NCBI GenBank assembly: GCA_033032175.1
Contig: CM065309.1
Coordinates: 6,014,001-6,078,000, forward strand
Origin: Saturnia japonica
Lineage: Eukaryota > Arthropoda > Insecta > Lepidoptera > Saturniidae
Direction of reading: 5' to 3'
DNA length: 64,000 bases
Each line of letters starts with the position of its first letter. Position 1 is the stretch's first letter. The position numbers were made by a program, and so were the translations under genes. The notes under the pieces are model-generated. The model did no database searches. It saw nothing but the letters and a program-made list of their open reading frames with translations, and was not told the origin of the DNA. Below, one piece after another: positions 1 to 10,360 of this stretch.

Positions 1-439
1 ACCCCCCTGTAACTTCGTTGTGTTTAAAGCCAGAAGTTTGAATTTTTAGATATCAAGAGTAAATACTATAACTGGCTATATTGCCAATATACTTAATAAT
101 TATATCTTATAGTTTATGAATTAAAAATCTAAGGTAATTCTAGCAGTCCTACTAAATTGAAAGTTTGAATTTCAGTTAGAGTTTAGCCTATAAAGGAAGG
201 AAAAAATGAAAAATCCCGTTTTTCGAATACCGGACCCTGACGTGAAACCCAAGTGCCCAGCCAAACTATTAGAGATACCGAAATACCGCTTTAGCAAAAT
301 TATTTGATAATCTGATAAGTGTTCTGATGACGTATAAACATCGAAGGTCTGGAGTACCTGATGTGGAACACTAAGAGCCCCGTCTAAATATAAGAACTAT
401 CGAAATGCTGCCTTAGTAGTAAAAGTTATTCAATCTGAT

Positions 440-529
440 GAGCACTTTCTAATGGTCCACAAAAATCTAAGAGCACATTGTAGTTTTCGGGGATCTATTG
501 CAGCTTCTGCCAGTAAGAGAAAAGTTACC
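440..529 (+). pseudogene. Helitron PIF1-like helicase fragment, part 1
   Basis: One reading frame just left of the retrotransposon gives a VVFGDLLQL-like stretch, which is the Walker B / motif III region of PIF1-type helicases (usually FGDLLQLPPV). The frame resumes after the 3' LTR at 7446 in the same helicase, so one helicase coding region was cut in two by the BEL/Pao insertion. The second proline of the motif is replaced by leucine. Further upstream (about 230-440) no convincing helicase motif could be read. Helicases of this kind form the C-terminal half of the Helitron rolling-circle transposition protein; the Rep half is not visible here. Calling it Helitron rather than a cellular PIF1 gene is inference from the repeat-rich context. 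Confidence 0.55.
525..529. repeat. Target-site duplication, left (TTACC)
   Basis: TTACC directly precedes the 5' LTR and recurs at 7446-7450 directly after the 3' LTR. A 5-bp duplication is usual for BEL/Pao integrases and fixes both element ends. Confidence 0.9.
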
Positions 530-1125
530 TGTTACGGAATTGTAGAACCTCGGTCAGTCCGGAGGGGAGGGAAGAGCGCGCGCGGGGTTTTTTGCATCGC
601 GGCGTGTGCGCCCGAGCACGTACACACCGTTGTTAGACAGCGTGAGGGTTGGATGCGTGTCGTCACCGCCTCGCGGCAAGAGAGTTTCGCCGATCGGACT
701 TTGAGAAATTAGATTAAATTATTTTGCTTGCATATATAAAATTTGCACCCGTGTACCCGCTTGATGCGGGTTTCGATTAGCAAGTAGTGAGACGGGGTTT
801 TGACGTAGTGAGTGGTTGTGTGAAGTGTTCCTCTATCTTGGCAACGCCAGCACCAGGTCAGGTTACACAGCATCTTCATACATGTACACTATACCCGACA
901 CTATACATTCATACCGACTGGCCTGGACTCTTCGAGTGCGACCTATTTACCGGGTGAGTAATAAGTATAAGTTTCTGGTGTAATTATCCGAATTTAACCG
1001 GTACTCACGGCGGCAATCTTCCCTGCCCTCCACGGCCTTTTCAAGCACGCTTCCACATTAGGGTAGGGAGATTTCGGGAGTTGACCGTGAGGCCGAGTGG
1101 CTTAGCCCAGGGTTTATCCCGAACA
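530..1125 (+). repeat. 5' LTR of BEL/Pao element
   Basis: It starts TGTTACGG and ends CCCGAACA, giving the standard TG...CA ends. It is 596 bp against 598 bp for the 3' LTR; the difference is an extra CA dinucleotide in the 3' copy near 7185. A TATATAAA box lies at 733-740, about 200 bp inside, and is a plausible core promoter. Most differences between the two LTRs are transitions. Confidence 0.93.
733..740 (+). promoter_or_regulatory. Putative TATA box in 5' LTR
   Basis: TATATAAA is conserved in both LTRs (the second near 7050) and lies upstream of the body of the element. It is the obvious core promoter candidate for the retrotransposon transcript. No experimental start is known from sequence alone. 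Confidence 0.45.
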
Positions 1126-1130
1126 ATATT

Positions 1131-1148
1131 TTGGTAGCGAGAGCGTGG
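1131..1148 (+). other. Putative primer-binding site
   Basis: TTGGTAGCGAGAGCGTGG lies 5 bp after the 5' LTR. The TGG at 1132-1134 would pair with the 3' CCA of a tRNA primer, as expected here. The tRNA species was not identified. Confidence 0.6.
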
Positions 1149-1355
1149 TTGTTTATAAGTTATATAAATTGTTAATAAGTTATAACACAAGATCTTTATC
1201 GTTTTGATCGAGGCGGTTTTTAGTTGGATTACCCTCTTGTAAAAAAAATAATATTTTAAGTATTTCTTTTTGGGGTTCTTTAACGTAGTACATTATAGAT
1301 ATATATATAACATTCTATTGTTTGTTTGTTAAAGTAAAATAACCATAATATCGTA

Positions 1356-2892
1356 ATGGCTGAGCATAAAAAATATGCTACACGCATCCGGGGCGAACTT
1401 CGTTGGGCATCTACGGTGGATGCATTGATAAACAGATCGGATCGGCAACAGGCACTCCTCGAAAGGTATGAATCCATTGCATCGCGACGGGAGGTTGTGG
1501 AGGATGCATATTGTAAGGTTATGGAACTGACCAACGACGAGCAGGTGCTCACGTCAGTCACTGCGGATTACGATCAATTTAACGCGCTCGCCGACGGTAT
1601 TGTAGAAGCCGCACGAATAATATTGAAAAGGGAAGGTGCAAAAGGGGAGACTGGGGAGATACGCCCTCCGACACAACCGGAATTGCTGGGGCGGCTTCCC
1701 CAAGTTTATGGGGGCGATTGAGGAGTATCCGGGTTTCCTCTCGATGTTTTGCTCGCTTGTGGACGCGCGCCATGACTTAACTGCCAGTCAGAAAATGGCT
1801 TACTTACGCGCATCTCTCCTCAGAGAACCAAAAGACCTTATCGCCCACCTAGATTTGTCAGACGCAAACTACCCTATCGCGAGGGATTTATTGGATCGCC
1901 GCTATCAGAATAAGCGACGCCTCGCCAACGCTCACGTGTCCCGTTTATTATCATTGCCGCGCCCCGTTAAAGAGGATCGTTTGCGCGGCGACCTTTTGAA
2001 TCCAGTGCTCACGGCTTGCAACGCGTTACGGGGCATGGAATTTCCGGTGGACCAGTGGAGTTTTATTTTGCTCCACATAATGTTGTCCTCACTTTCACCG
2101 AACCTTAAGGGGAGGTTCGAACGCACGTACGGGGGTGACGGTGCGACTACAATCCCCACATTTCAGGACGTAGTAAATTTTTTGGAAGAGGAATGCCGAC
2201 GATTAGAGCACTCCGAACTGAGTGCTCCCGCAGTAGGACCGGAACGCCCACCCGATAAACGCCGCTACTCCGGTTTGGCTAGCCCACCTAGTGTTCCGGA
2301 GCGTGCGCAGAGGCAGTCTAGAGGGGGTGCACGTGGCAGGTATGCCACGTATGAAGCCGAGGATCGCTGCATTTACTGCCGGGAGTCTGGTCACCGGGTG
2401 ACAGAATGCGTCCGGTTCTTGAGGCATCCGGTGAAGGACAGGCGAGGGATTGCGAATGCGCGCAAATTGTGCTACGCTTGCTTGGGACCGCACATACAGA
2501 GGGACTGCAAGGTGGCCTCACCCTGCTGCTACTGCCAGGGTAGACACCATCGCGCGCTATGTATGAACGCGCCTCGCGACGAGACGGCAAGGATGGAGTC
2601 GCAACCCGCTTCCGGAAGCGCCCGTGAACCTTCACGACGGCGTGGTGAGCATTCCCCACAGGGAAAGTCACAACCCTTTCAGGGGAATTGCATGAGACTT
2701 CCCCCCAGGGGCGGGGGTATCACCCCCCCGCGGGACAATAATATGAGAGGGGGTTCTGTGTCACCGAACGCGCCACGTTTTTCACCACCACTCGCAGAGA
2801 GGCCGCGCCTAGAGCGCCGCCCCCCTCGATTTGGACGGGGTCCCGCATATCGAGTACCCGAATCGGCTGGCCTAAGCCTTCTGATTATGTAA
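1356..2892 (+). pseudogene. BEL/Pao gag, frameshifted
   Basis: The N-terminal part (121 codons from ATG 1356, beginning MAEHKKYATRI) stops at 1721. The rest is read in another frame up to the stop at 2892, so there is a frameshift near 1690-1720. The second frame carries the capsid-like region typical of Pao Gag and then three zinc knuckles: CIYCRESGHRVTEC (CX2CX4HX4C) near 2370, CYACLGPHIQRDC near 2470 and CYCQGRHHRALC near 2527. The C-terminus is basic and rich in proline and glycine. Gag packages the RNA into cytoplasmic particles; this copy cannot make the full protein. Confidence 0.88.
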
Positions 2893-2939
2893 TGTCCGCC
2901 CGGATGTTGTCGCCGCTGGCTGACCCGCAGCCGGCCTCT

Positions 2940-5900
2940 AACTGGCAGGGTTAGGGATTCGCACCCATCTTTCCCACGACAGCCACCCCACATGAAACCG
3001 TTATACTGCCGATGGTTTCAATTCGTGTGTGGGGCCTACGGGATACGTTCGCGATTGCTCGTGCCCATCTGGATTCGGGCACGCAAGGCTGTTTGGTAAC
3101 TTCATATTTGGTGGGAAAGTTGGGTTTTCTTGGAAAGCGAGCAGTGGTCCGATATATGGTATCGGTGGGATAAAAAGCCACTGCTACAAAGGGGAAGGTC
3201 GAAGTTTGCTGGGGTATCAAGGTGATCCTCGTATCAAGTTCATGGCAGTTGTACTAGATAATATTGTTGGCATACACCCACAGATTCGAGTGCCGGAATA
3301 CGCCGTAAAACTGGCGTCACACTTGAAACTTGCTGACATAAGATGGCAGGTCCCGGACAATGTGGATATGCTTTTGGGGGTAGACGTATTGGGTTCGGTC
3401 CTGACGGGGAACCCTCAGATCTTGCAACCGAATGGTTTAGTAGCGGTCCCCACAATATTTGGCTACAGCATATTTGGTCCCATCCTATCTGACCATGTGT
3501 CACGCATTGAATGCCAATTCTTTGAAGTAGGTCTTTCACTCAGTGACGCTGTTCAGCGTTTCTGGGAGATCGAAGAGCCCCCTTCGGTGACTCGAGTGAA
3601 TCCAATCGATCAAGAATGTGAATTATTCTACCAGAGTAATGTAGGACGACGATTGGATGGGCGGTTTGTTACTCGTTTACCTTTTTTAACCTCTCGACCC
3701 CTCCTGGGAGAATCCCGAGAATTGGCCGAGAAGAGGCTGTTGTCGATGGAGCGACGAATGCGAAAAGACGCTTCGTTTCGAAACAAGTATCGCGACTTCA
3801 TGCGGGAATATGAGGATTTGGGGCACATGTCCTTAACTAAATCTAATTGGCGCGCTCACGAACACTACTTTCTGCCCCACCACGCCGTGTTGAAGACCCG
3901 TGGCGGTAAAATTCGGGTGGTTTTTGATGGGTCAGCTCCAACATCAAACGGAGTCTCATTGAACCAGTGCTTGCACGCAGGGACCAAATTGCACAGGGAT
4001 ATATCTGATATACTCACGCATTTCCGTCGTCATCAAGTGGTTTTTGTGGCCGACATCTGAATGATGTTCCGGCAAACCATCGTTCATCGGGATGATCGAC
4101 GGTATCAGCTGATCTTAGGGCGTGAACGTCCGTGTGAACCCATTAGGGTTTATGAATTGAAAACTACAACATATGGATTGAGATCCAGTCCATATATCGC
4201 CATGCGGACACTGTTGGAGTTGGCGAACAAAGAAAGACTGCAGTATCCGCGTGCAGCCGCCATTTTTGTTGATGACATATGCACAGGAGCCTCGACAATA
4301 GAGAGTGCGCGTGTTACGCGACGAACTGATTGCCATTTTGAAGTCAGGTGGTTATGAATTGAGGAAATGGTTGTCGAATGATCCTGATTTGGTGAAGGAT
4401 CTCCCAGATGAACATCAGCAGGATCCACATCTATTTGAGAACCCTGACACTCCAAATTTGCTAGCGGTTTTGGGAATCCAGTACCAGCCTATCCAGGATG
4501 TCTTTATGTACCGGGTGAAGTTGGATCATCCGAAGACCTGGACTAAGCACTCAGTATTGTCTACTGTTGCCCGCACCTTTGACCCAAATAGATGGATCAC
4601 TCCAGTTATATTCTTAGCCAAGTGCTTCCTTCAGAAGCTCTGGATTGCGGGAGTTACGTGGGACTCACCTCTCGAAGAAGATTTGTTGCGAGAATGGACC
4701 TCCATAGTATCAGCACTCCCCGAGGTTGACCGCATTGCTATACCTCGCTGTTTCCTTCCGGCTCAAGAGTGCCGTGTGAGCCTTCATGGATTCTGTGACG
4801 CCTCGGAGCGTGGCTATGCGGCCGCAGTGTATTTGAGAACCATTAGCGTTTCGGGACAGATTGCGGTTCATTTAGTTATGGCAAAAAGCAAGGTGGCTCC
4901 CATTCGATCTCGGTTGACTATACCGAAACTTGAATTGTCGGGGGCAGCTCTTTTGACTCGCCTACTAAACCATGTCCGCTGTAGCTTAATCGCAGTCTTA
5001 GAAATTTCTGAAATATTTGCTTGGTCAGATAGCGAAATTGTTTTGTGTTGGCTTAGAGCCTCTGTCCACAATTTGGAGGTATTTGTGGCTAACCGAGTTT
5101 CACAAATACAAAACTCGGAATCTCCCTTAATTTGGCGTCATGTGCCAGGAGATTTGAACCCTGCAGACTGCGCTTCACGCGGCTGCATGGCCTCCATATT
5201 GAATAATCATCCTCTGTGGTGGGGTCCTCAATGGCTGACGCAGCCTGAGTCGTCTTGGCCTCAGAACAAATTCTCTTCCCCCCAGATATTGCCTGGGTTA
5301 CGTGTTGGAGTGGTTGAGAATTTACCAATGTACAATTTGGACACCCTTTTGAATAAATACAGTTCCTTTGAAAAGTTGATGGGTGTAACAGCTTGGATCC
5401 GTCGATTTCTTCATAACACAAGGAATCCACAGGACAAAATACTTGCATCAGTATTGTCACCTCTTGAGCGTCAAAGGGCCCTGATGTTTTGGGTTCGTAT
5501 AGTACAGAATAACCATTTTGCCAACGTTATTAATAATCTGAAACGCGGTGCTAAATTGAGGGGTGCAGGAGCTCGCTTAAACCCCTTCTTGGACGAAGCT
5601 GGTTTGCTTCGAGTTGGGGGTCGTCTGAGGAACTCTGGTCTTCCCTTTGGAACGCGTCACCCCCTCTTGCTTCCCAAGGGAGGAATCTTTGTTAATTTGT
5701 TGGTGGTGCATCGCCACATGCAGAATGCTCATGCAGGTCTTAATTCCCTTTTTGCTATTTTACAGCGCGAGTTCTGGATTTTGTCAGCTAGACGCGTTAT
5801 ACGAAGCGTCATCTTTAAATGTATGAATTGTTATAAATTAAAGGCTACACCAGTTTAGCCGCTCATGGGGGATTTGCCAGCCGATCGCGTTAGAGAGGCT

Positions 5901-6815
5901 CGACCGTTCGCAGCGGTGGACACTAATTTCGCGGGTCCTTTCTTCATCAAGTCTTCACACCTTCGCAATGCTAAATTTCTTAAGTCATACTTGTGCGTAT
6001 TCGTGTGTTTATCAACCAAGGCGGTACATTTAGAAGTTGTGAGTAGCCTCAGTACAGATGCGTTCCTTGCGGCATGGAGCAGATTTGTTTCCCGTCGGGG
6101 ACTTCCCTCGCGGATTCGGTCTGATTGCGGTACCAATTACAAGGGAGCCGACCGCTATTTAAAGGAAATTGTAGAATTTTTGTCAAGCGAGAAATCTATT
6201 ATTAAAACTGCTCTTTCCAAGATGGGGATATCTTGGAGGTTTGATCCACCAGCTTGTCCACACTGGGGTGGTATATTTAAAGCAGTTGTTAAAATAGCAA
6301 AAACGCATCTCCGCCGCGTTATTGGAGAAACCATATTAACTTTTGAAGAGCTCGCTAGCGTCTTTTGCAAAATTGAGGCCGTCCTCAATTCACGCCCACT
6401 TGGCCAACTCTCCTCGGACCCACACGACTTAGAAGTTTTGACTCCGGGTCACTTTATAATTGGCCAACCACTAAACGCCTTGCCTGAGTACCCCTTCAGG
6501 GACGTGAAGACTTCACGCTTGAATAGATTTGATTTGTTGCAGCAGATTTCTCAAAGTTTTTGGCACCGTTGGTCTCTGGTGTATCTACACACCTTGCAGC
6601 AGTGCGTTAAGTGGACGGATAAGACGGATCTTCCTCACGTGGGAGATTTGGTATTAGTAAAGGAACCTAATTTGTTGCCGTTGCATTGGCGTCGAGGGTG
6701 CATCGTTGATTTGGTTTATGGTTCCGACGGAGTCCCTCGAGTGGCTGAAGTTATGGTAGGCGATTCGGTCTTAACGCGTGCTGTTGCTACTCTAGCCCGT
6801 TTGCCGATTTATTAG
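2940..6815 (+). pseudogene. BEL/Pao pol (PR-RT-RH-IN), multiply disrupted
   Basis: The protease active-site triad DSG is at 3072-3080, in a different frame from the rest of pol, so a frameshift lies between about 3100 and 3150. RT then reads from 3150 but has an in-frame TGA at 4058-4060. The catalytic FVDD is at 4265-4276. Another frameshift lies near 4300-4340. RNase H and the integrase zinc domain (H and C residues about 5705-5835) follow, then an in-frame TAG at 5856-5858, then the integrase core (DTNFAGPF, RSDCGTNYKG). In the third DDE block (GGIFKAVVK, about 6266-6292) lysine stands where this family normally has glutamate. The C-terminal end is at 6815. At least four lesions make this copy non-coding. 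Confidence 0.92.
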
Positions 6816-6847
6816 CGGACCTAATCCTTATGTCCGGGGCGGGGGTT

Positions 6848-7445
6848 TGTTACGGAATTGTAGAACCTCGGTCGGTCCGGAGGGGAGGGAAGAGCGTGCG
6901 CGGGGTTTTTTGCATCGTGGCGTGTGCGCCCGAGTACGTACACACCGTTGTTAGACAGCGTGAGGGTTGGATGCGTGTCGTCACCGCCTTGCGGCAAGAG
7001 AGTTTCACCGATCGGACTTTGAGAAATTAGATTAAATTATTTTGCTTGCATATATAAAATTTGCACCCGTGCACCCGCTTGATGCGGGTTTCTATTAGCA
7101 AGTAGTGAGACGGGGTTTTGACGTAGTGAGTGGTTGTGTGAAGTGTTCCTCTATCTTGGCAACGCCAGCACCAGGTCAGGTTACACACAGCATCTTCATA
7201 CATGTACACTATACCCGACACTATACATTCATACCGACTGGCCTGGACTCTTCGAGTGCGAACTATTTACCGGGTGAGTAATACGTATAAGTTTCTGGTG
7301 TAATTATCCGAATTTAACCGGTACTCACGGCGGCAATCTTCCCTGCCCTCCACGGCCTTTTCAAGCACGCTTCCACATTAAGGTAGGGAGATTTCGGGAG
7401 TTGACCGTGAGGCCGAGTGGCTTAGCCCAGGGTTAGGCCCGAACA
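6848..7445 (+). repeat. 3' LTR of BEL/Pao element
   Basis: It matches 530-1125 over its full length with about 15 differences by eye, including an extra CA and a changed block just before the terminal CCCGAACA. A G-rich polypurine tract (GGGGCGGGGG) precedes it, as expected for second-strand priming. Confidence 0.93.
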
Positions 7446-8293
7446 TTACCTTTTGAAAAACTTTCGACCAATGAAACTAATAAGCTATTAGGCTCTCTCA
7501 GTATGCCCAATATATGGGCTGAACTGTTTATATATAATGAACATGAGACAGCTCAATGACTCCAACCTTGTAGAAATGCTAAGTAGAATAAGGTTAGGTG
7601 TGACTACACAAAGAGATCGCGATTTACCCCTGACTAGCTATTCTATCTAGCTGATTAGCTACTAGATTATCGCTTAATTCTAGTTCCAATGAAAAAAATT
7701 AATTTAAATTACTGAATTTCTCTAAACTTCATATAAAATATGTGCCAACAATTAAACAGTGCAATGCTTAAATCCCTTCCTTATCCGGAAGTAAAACTTA
7801 CATCCGTAGATAGGATAGATTGCCCCAGGTAACTCTCAAAAAAAGCGCGTGAATGTATAAAAAATATGAAGATGATGCTTCCATGACAGCAGGGTTAGAA
7901 GAGAATATAGTTATTAAAATAGGAGCAAAAGTCATGTTGAGGCGAAATATTGACAAAAGTCTTGGGTTAGTCAACGGTTCTATCGGTATAGTACAAGGAG
8001 TAAAGGTTGATCCTGGAAATACGACAAAAATCAAGAATATGCATATTAAATTTAACAATGAACATATTTATGACTTTGGTTTAGTCAAAACTAAATTTGA
8101 AATTATTAATAGAGCTTATGTTCATCGCGAACAGTTTCCGATATGTATAGCCTATGCTATTACCATCCACAAAAGTCAAGGGCTAAGTCTAAACAGTGCA
8201 CTGATGGACATTGGTTCTTCAGTGTTCACATGCGATCAAGCATACGTTGCACTTTCGAGAGTGTACTTTAGTTTAATTACCAAGTCATTATAA
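7446..8293 (+). pseudogene. Helitron PIF1-like helicase fragment, part 2
   Basis: This continues the helicase cut at 529. NMRQLNDSNLVEMLSRIR is read from 7540, the NMRQ motif of PIF1 helicases. The middle (7620-7850) has stops and indels but keeps a LPYPEVKL...VDRIDCP stretch. The intact 146-codon frame 7853-8293 carries DDASMTAGLE, GAKVMLRRNID, GLVNGSIG and the C-terminal HKSQGLSL...QAYVALSRV (helicase motifs V/VI). In Helitrons this domain unwinds DNA during rolling-circle transposition. The frame ends shortly after the last motif. At least two frame disruptions make the whole gene non-functional. Confidence 0.8.
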
Positions 8294-8690
8294 TTATTAC
8301 AGAAATAAGGGTATCTAATATTGATAAGGACACTAAATGTTGATAGTTAATTAATTAGATAACAATTTATATTAAAGATGTTAAATTCTTGCTTCCATAT
8401 ACACTAACTAAAATAAATGACTTGGTTTTACATCTGATCTCACAAATTTTTATAGTGAAAGAATTGCGTTGGGAGCCTTGGCATTTTTACATTTTATGTT
8501 TTTGATGGGTTTCTATTTTATATTTATTAAGCATTAACTAAGACACATATTCAATAAAATCAGGTATATACAAAACCGTACTTTGTACGGACGATCCACT
8601 GTACGCTATCTATTCTGGGGTTTATAAATGCGATACGAAATCAATATCTTTATTTTTTATACATTATTCTTATAAACAAAGCAAAGCTTA
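8294..8690. other. AT-rich stretch, no gene seen
   Basis: No coding signal was recognised. It may hold the 3' end of the Helitron. The last bases (8671-8690, reading CAAAGCAAAGCTTA) are the tail of a minus-strand SINE into which the next transposon jumped. Confidence 0.4.
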
Positions 8691-8691
8691 T

Positions 8692-8724
8692 ACAAGGTGT
8701 CCAGAAAGGGTATCGGGTATTTGT
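8692..8724. repeat. Left terminal inverted repeat
   Basis: 33 bp beginning ACAAGGTGTCCAGAAAGG, exactly the reverse complement of 9964-9996. Confidence 0.95.
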
Positions 8725-8799
8725 AAGTTCAATGAAACAAAAATTATTTGTATGCAATAAAAAAGTTTATTGTTTATTATTAGCATATGAATTGGAGAA

Positions 8800-9879
8800 T
8801 TATTTGGAAAAGATGATGTTATCCAAATGATGACCGTTACGTTGCTGGCACTCTTCTAAACGGAAACGAAGATTGGTGATAACACGTTGACACATAGCTA
8901 TCGATATTGCTGCCATTTCTGACCTGATGTTTTGCTTTAACTGGGTTAGATTCGTCGGATTGTTTTGATAAACCTTACTTTTAAGGTATCCCCATGCAAA
9001 ATAGTCAAGCGGGCTAAGGTCGGGGCTTCTGGGAGGCCAGTTGATGTTACCCCTTCGCGAAATGACTTTATTAGGGAATAATTCGTTAACAACTTCCATT
9101 GAGTCATTTGAGGTATGGCAAGTGGCCCCATCTTGCTGGAACCACGTTCTTGAGTTGAAACCTGCAAACTCCTGCAACTCTGGGACCAAAAAATTTCGCA
9201 ATATATCGCAATAACGGTCACTATTCACATTAATTGCTCGGCCTCGTTGATCTTCATGAAAATAAGGATCAATTATGCCTTTAGCAGACATAGCGGCCCA
9301 AACAACGACCTTTGGGCTATGCAGGGGTCGTTCATGCTTTCGTCTCGGATTCTCCACTGCCCAGTACCGACAATTCTGCTTATTAACATGACCATTCAGG
9401 TGAAAATTTGCTTCGTCACTGAACAGTATGTTGTTAAAGTTGTTAAATCGCTGCAGCATTTCGTTCGCAAAATTCAGTCGATTAGCATAGTCCGTATCCT
9501 TCAATTCTTGAACCAATTGAATTTTATAGGCTTTTAGATGTAAGTCTTTCTTTAAAATCGAATGTAAAGACGATTTTTTGATGTTCAACGCTTGGCTTCG
9601 CTTTCGGATGGATAAAGACGGATTTTGACGAACCGACGCCTCAACTTCTTCAATTGTTTCTTCATCGCGAACTGAACGAGGACGACCAGAGTTTTGAATT
9701 TTAACTGTCGCACCTGTATTCTCGAACATCCTGATCCATTTCCAAATGCTATCGTCACTTGGCGCGTGGCGTGTACGATATTCCGCACGATAGAGACGTT
9801 GAGCAGTCACTATTGAATCACCATTACGATAATACGCTCGTACGCAAAATGCGCGATGCGTCCCCGAGTACTGTTCCAT
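8800..9879 (-). CDS. Tc1/mariner transposase, intact
   Basis: 359 codons if started at MEQYSGTHRAF (9879). The frame stays open to 10050, but that region crosses the terminal repeat, so the start must be inside; MGRLKG at 9945 is the alternative. An N-terminal helix-turn-helix region (SIVTAQRLYRAEY, GRPRSVRDEETIE) is followed by the catalytic core: LFSDEANFHL (first Asp), WFQQDGATCHT (second Asp) and SPDLSPLDYFAWG (third Asp). Forty-one residues lie between the second and third Asp, counting to the last Asp of SPDLSPLD, which defines DD41D rather than the DD34D of classic mariners. It would cut and paste the element at TA sites. No stop or frameshift was seen. Confidence 0.9.
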   Translation of the reverse strand: MEQYSGTHRAFCVRAYYRNGDSIVTAQRLYRAEYRTRHAPSDDSIWKWIRMFENTGATVKIQNSGRPRSVRDEETIEEVEASVRQNPSLSIRKRSQALNIKKSSLHSILKKDLHLKAYKIQLVQELKDTDYANRLNFANEMLQRFNNFNNILFSDEANFHLNGHVNKQNCRYWAVENPRRKHERPLHSPKVVVWAAMSAKGIIDPYFHEDQRGRAINVNSDRYCDILRNFLVPELQEFAGFNSRTWFQQDGATCHTSNDSMEVVNELFPNKVISRRGNINWPPRSPDLSPLDYFAWGYLKSKVYQNNPTNLTQLKQNIRSEMAAISIAMCQRVITNLRFRLEECQQRNGHHLDNIIFSK

Positions 9880-9963
9880 CGTGACTAAAACTCCACAAAA
9901 TGGCGGACGCCACGAACCCCTCCCCGCACCCTTTAGACGCCCCATTTCGAATATGGCGCGAAA

Positions 9964-9996
9964 ACAAATACCCGATACCCTTTCTGGACACCTTGT
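9964..9996. repeat. Right terminal inverted repeat
   Basis: 33 bp ending CTTTCTGGACACCTTGT, exactly complementary to 8692-8724. Confidence 0.95.
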
Positions 9997-9997
9997 A

Positions 9998-10360
9998 TTA
10001 TAGTAACTAAACAACTGGTATACGTATATATATATATATGCATATACCATACATATATACCATAATACAAGCTTTGCTTAGTTTGGAATAAAATAGCTGT
10101 GTGTGAAATTGTATTGCTTTATTTATAAGTATAATGTATAAAAGATAAAGGTATTGATTGATTAATTAAGGTAGGTAAGGTAAGGTATATATATACATCT
10201 ATACATAACCTAATATACCTATATATATATATATAACACCCAGACATCAAGTGGCAATTATGCTCATTACACAAATGTCAGTCATACGCGGGGATCGAAC
10301 CAGCGACCTTTTGACTTAATAGTAGAGTTTACTACCACTGCGCCACGAGACCTGTCAGTT
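9998..10360 (-). repeat. tRNA-headed SINE family 1, copy a, with inserted tail copy
   Basis: Read on the minus strand, the tRNA-like head lies near 10280-10357: an A-box-like GTGGCGCAGTGGTAGTAAAC and a B box GGTTCGATCCC. The right half of the tail (TAGTAACTAAAC) is at 10001-10014. A second tail in plus orientation (AAGCTTTGCTTAGTTTGGAA) lies at 10070-10089, so two copies or an inverted rearrangement are present. Long (TA)n tracts occur at 10025-10040 and 10180-10235. It is the host site of the DD41D element. Pseudo-tRNA, not a functional tRNA. Confidence 0.7.

Larger units (their letters stand above)
530..7445 (+). mobile_element. BEL/Pao LTR retrotransposon, full length, inactivated
   Basis: A complete 6.9-kb element: 5' LTR 530-1125, primer-binding site from about 1131, gag 1356-2892, pol about 2940-6815 in the order protease, reverse transcriptase, RNase H, integrase, a purine-rich tract at 6835-6845 and 3' LTR 6848-7445. 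TTACC target duplications flank it. The Gag and integrase types and the domain order are those of BEL/Pao. No envelope-like frame exists between integrase and the 3' LTR. The reading frames are broken in several places, so this copy cannot make its own proteins. The LTRs differ at roughly 15 of about 597 positions by eye, so the insertion is fairly recent. It interrupts a Helitron helicase. Confidence 0.95.
8691..9997 (-). mobile_element. Intact Tc1/mariner element, DD41D (rosa-like)
   Basis: The ends are identical 33-bp inverted repeats, 8692-8724 and 9964-9996, starting (TA)CAAGGTGTCC. The flanking TA dinucleotides (8691-8692 and 9996-9997) match the TA target of this superfamily. One uninterrupted transposase frame lies inside on the minus strand. 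The flanks (AAGCTTA on the left, TTATAGTAACTAAAC on the right) are the two halves of a SINE tail seen again at 22890 and 28890, so this is a nested insertion. Perfect ends plus an open frame suggest recent mobility. Confidence 0.92.

Noticed and set aside
2203..2993. Antisense genes within gag (frames of 96-117 codons)
   Set aside because: They are shadows of the GC-rich gag frame, with low-complexity, arginine- and proline-rich translations.
530..7445. Endogenous retrovirus with an envelope gene
   Set aside because: Integrase ends at 6815, only about 30 bases before the 3' LTR; there is no room for, or trace of, an envelope frame. BEL/Pao retrotransposon is sufficient.
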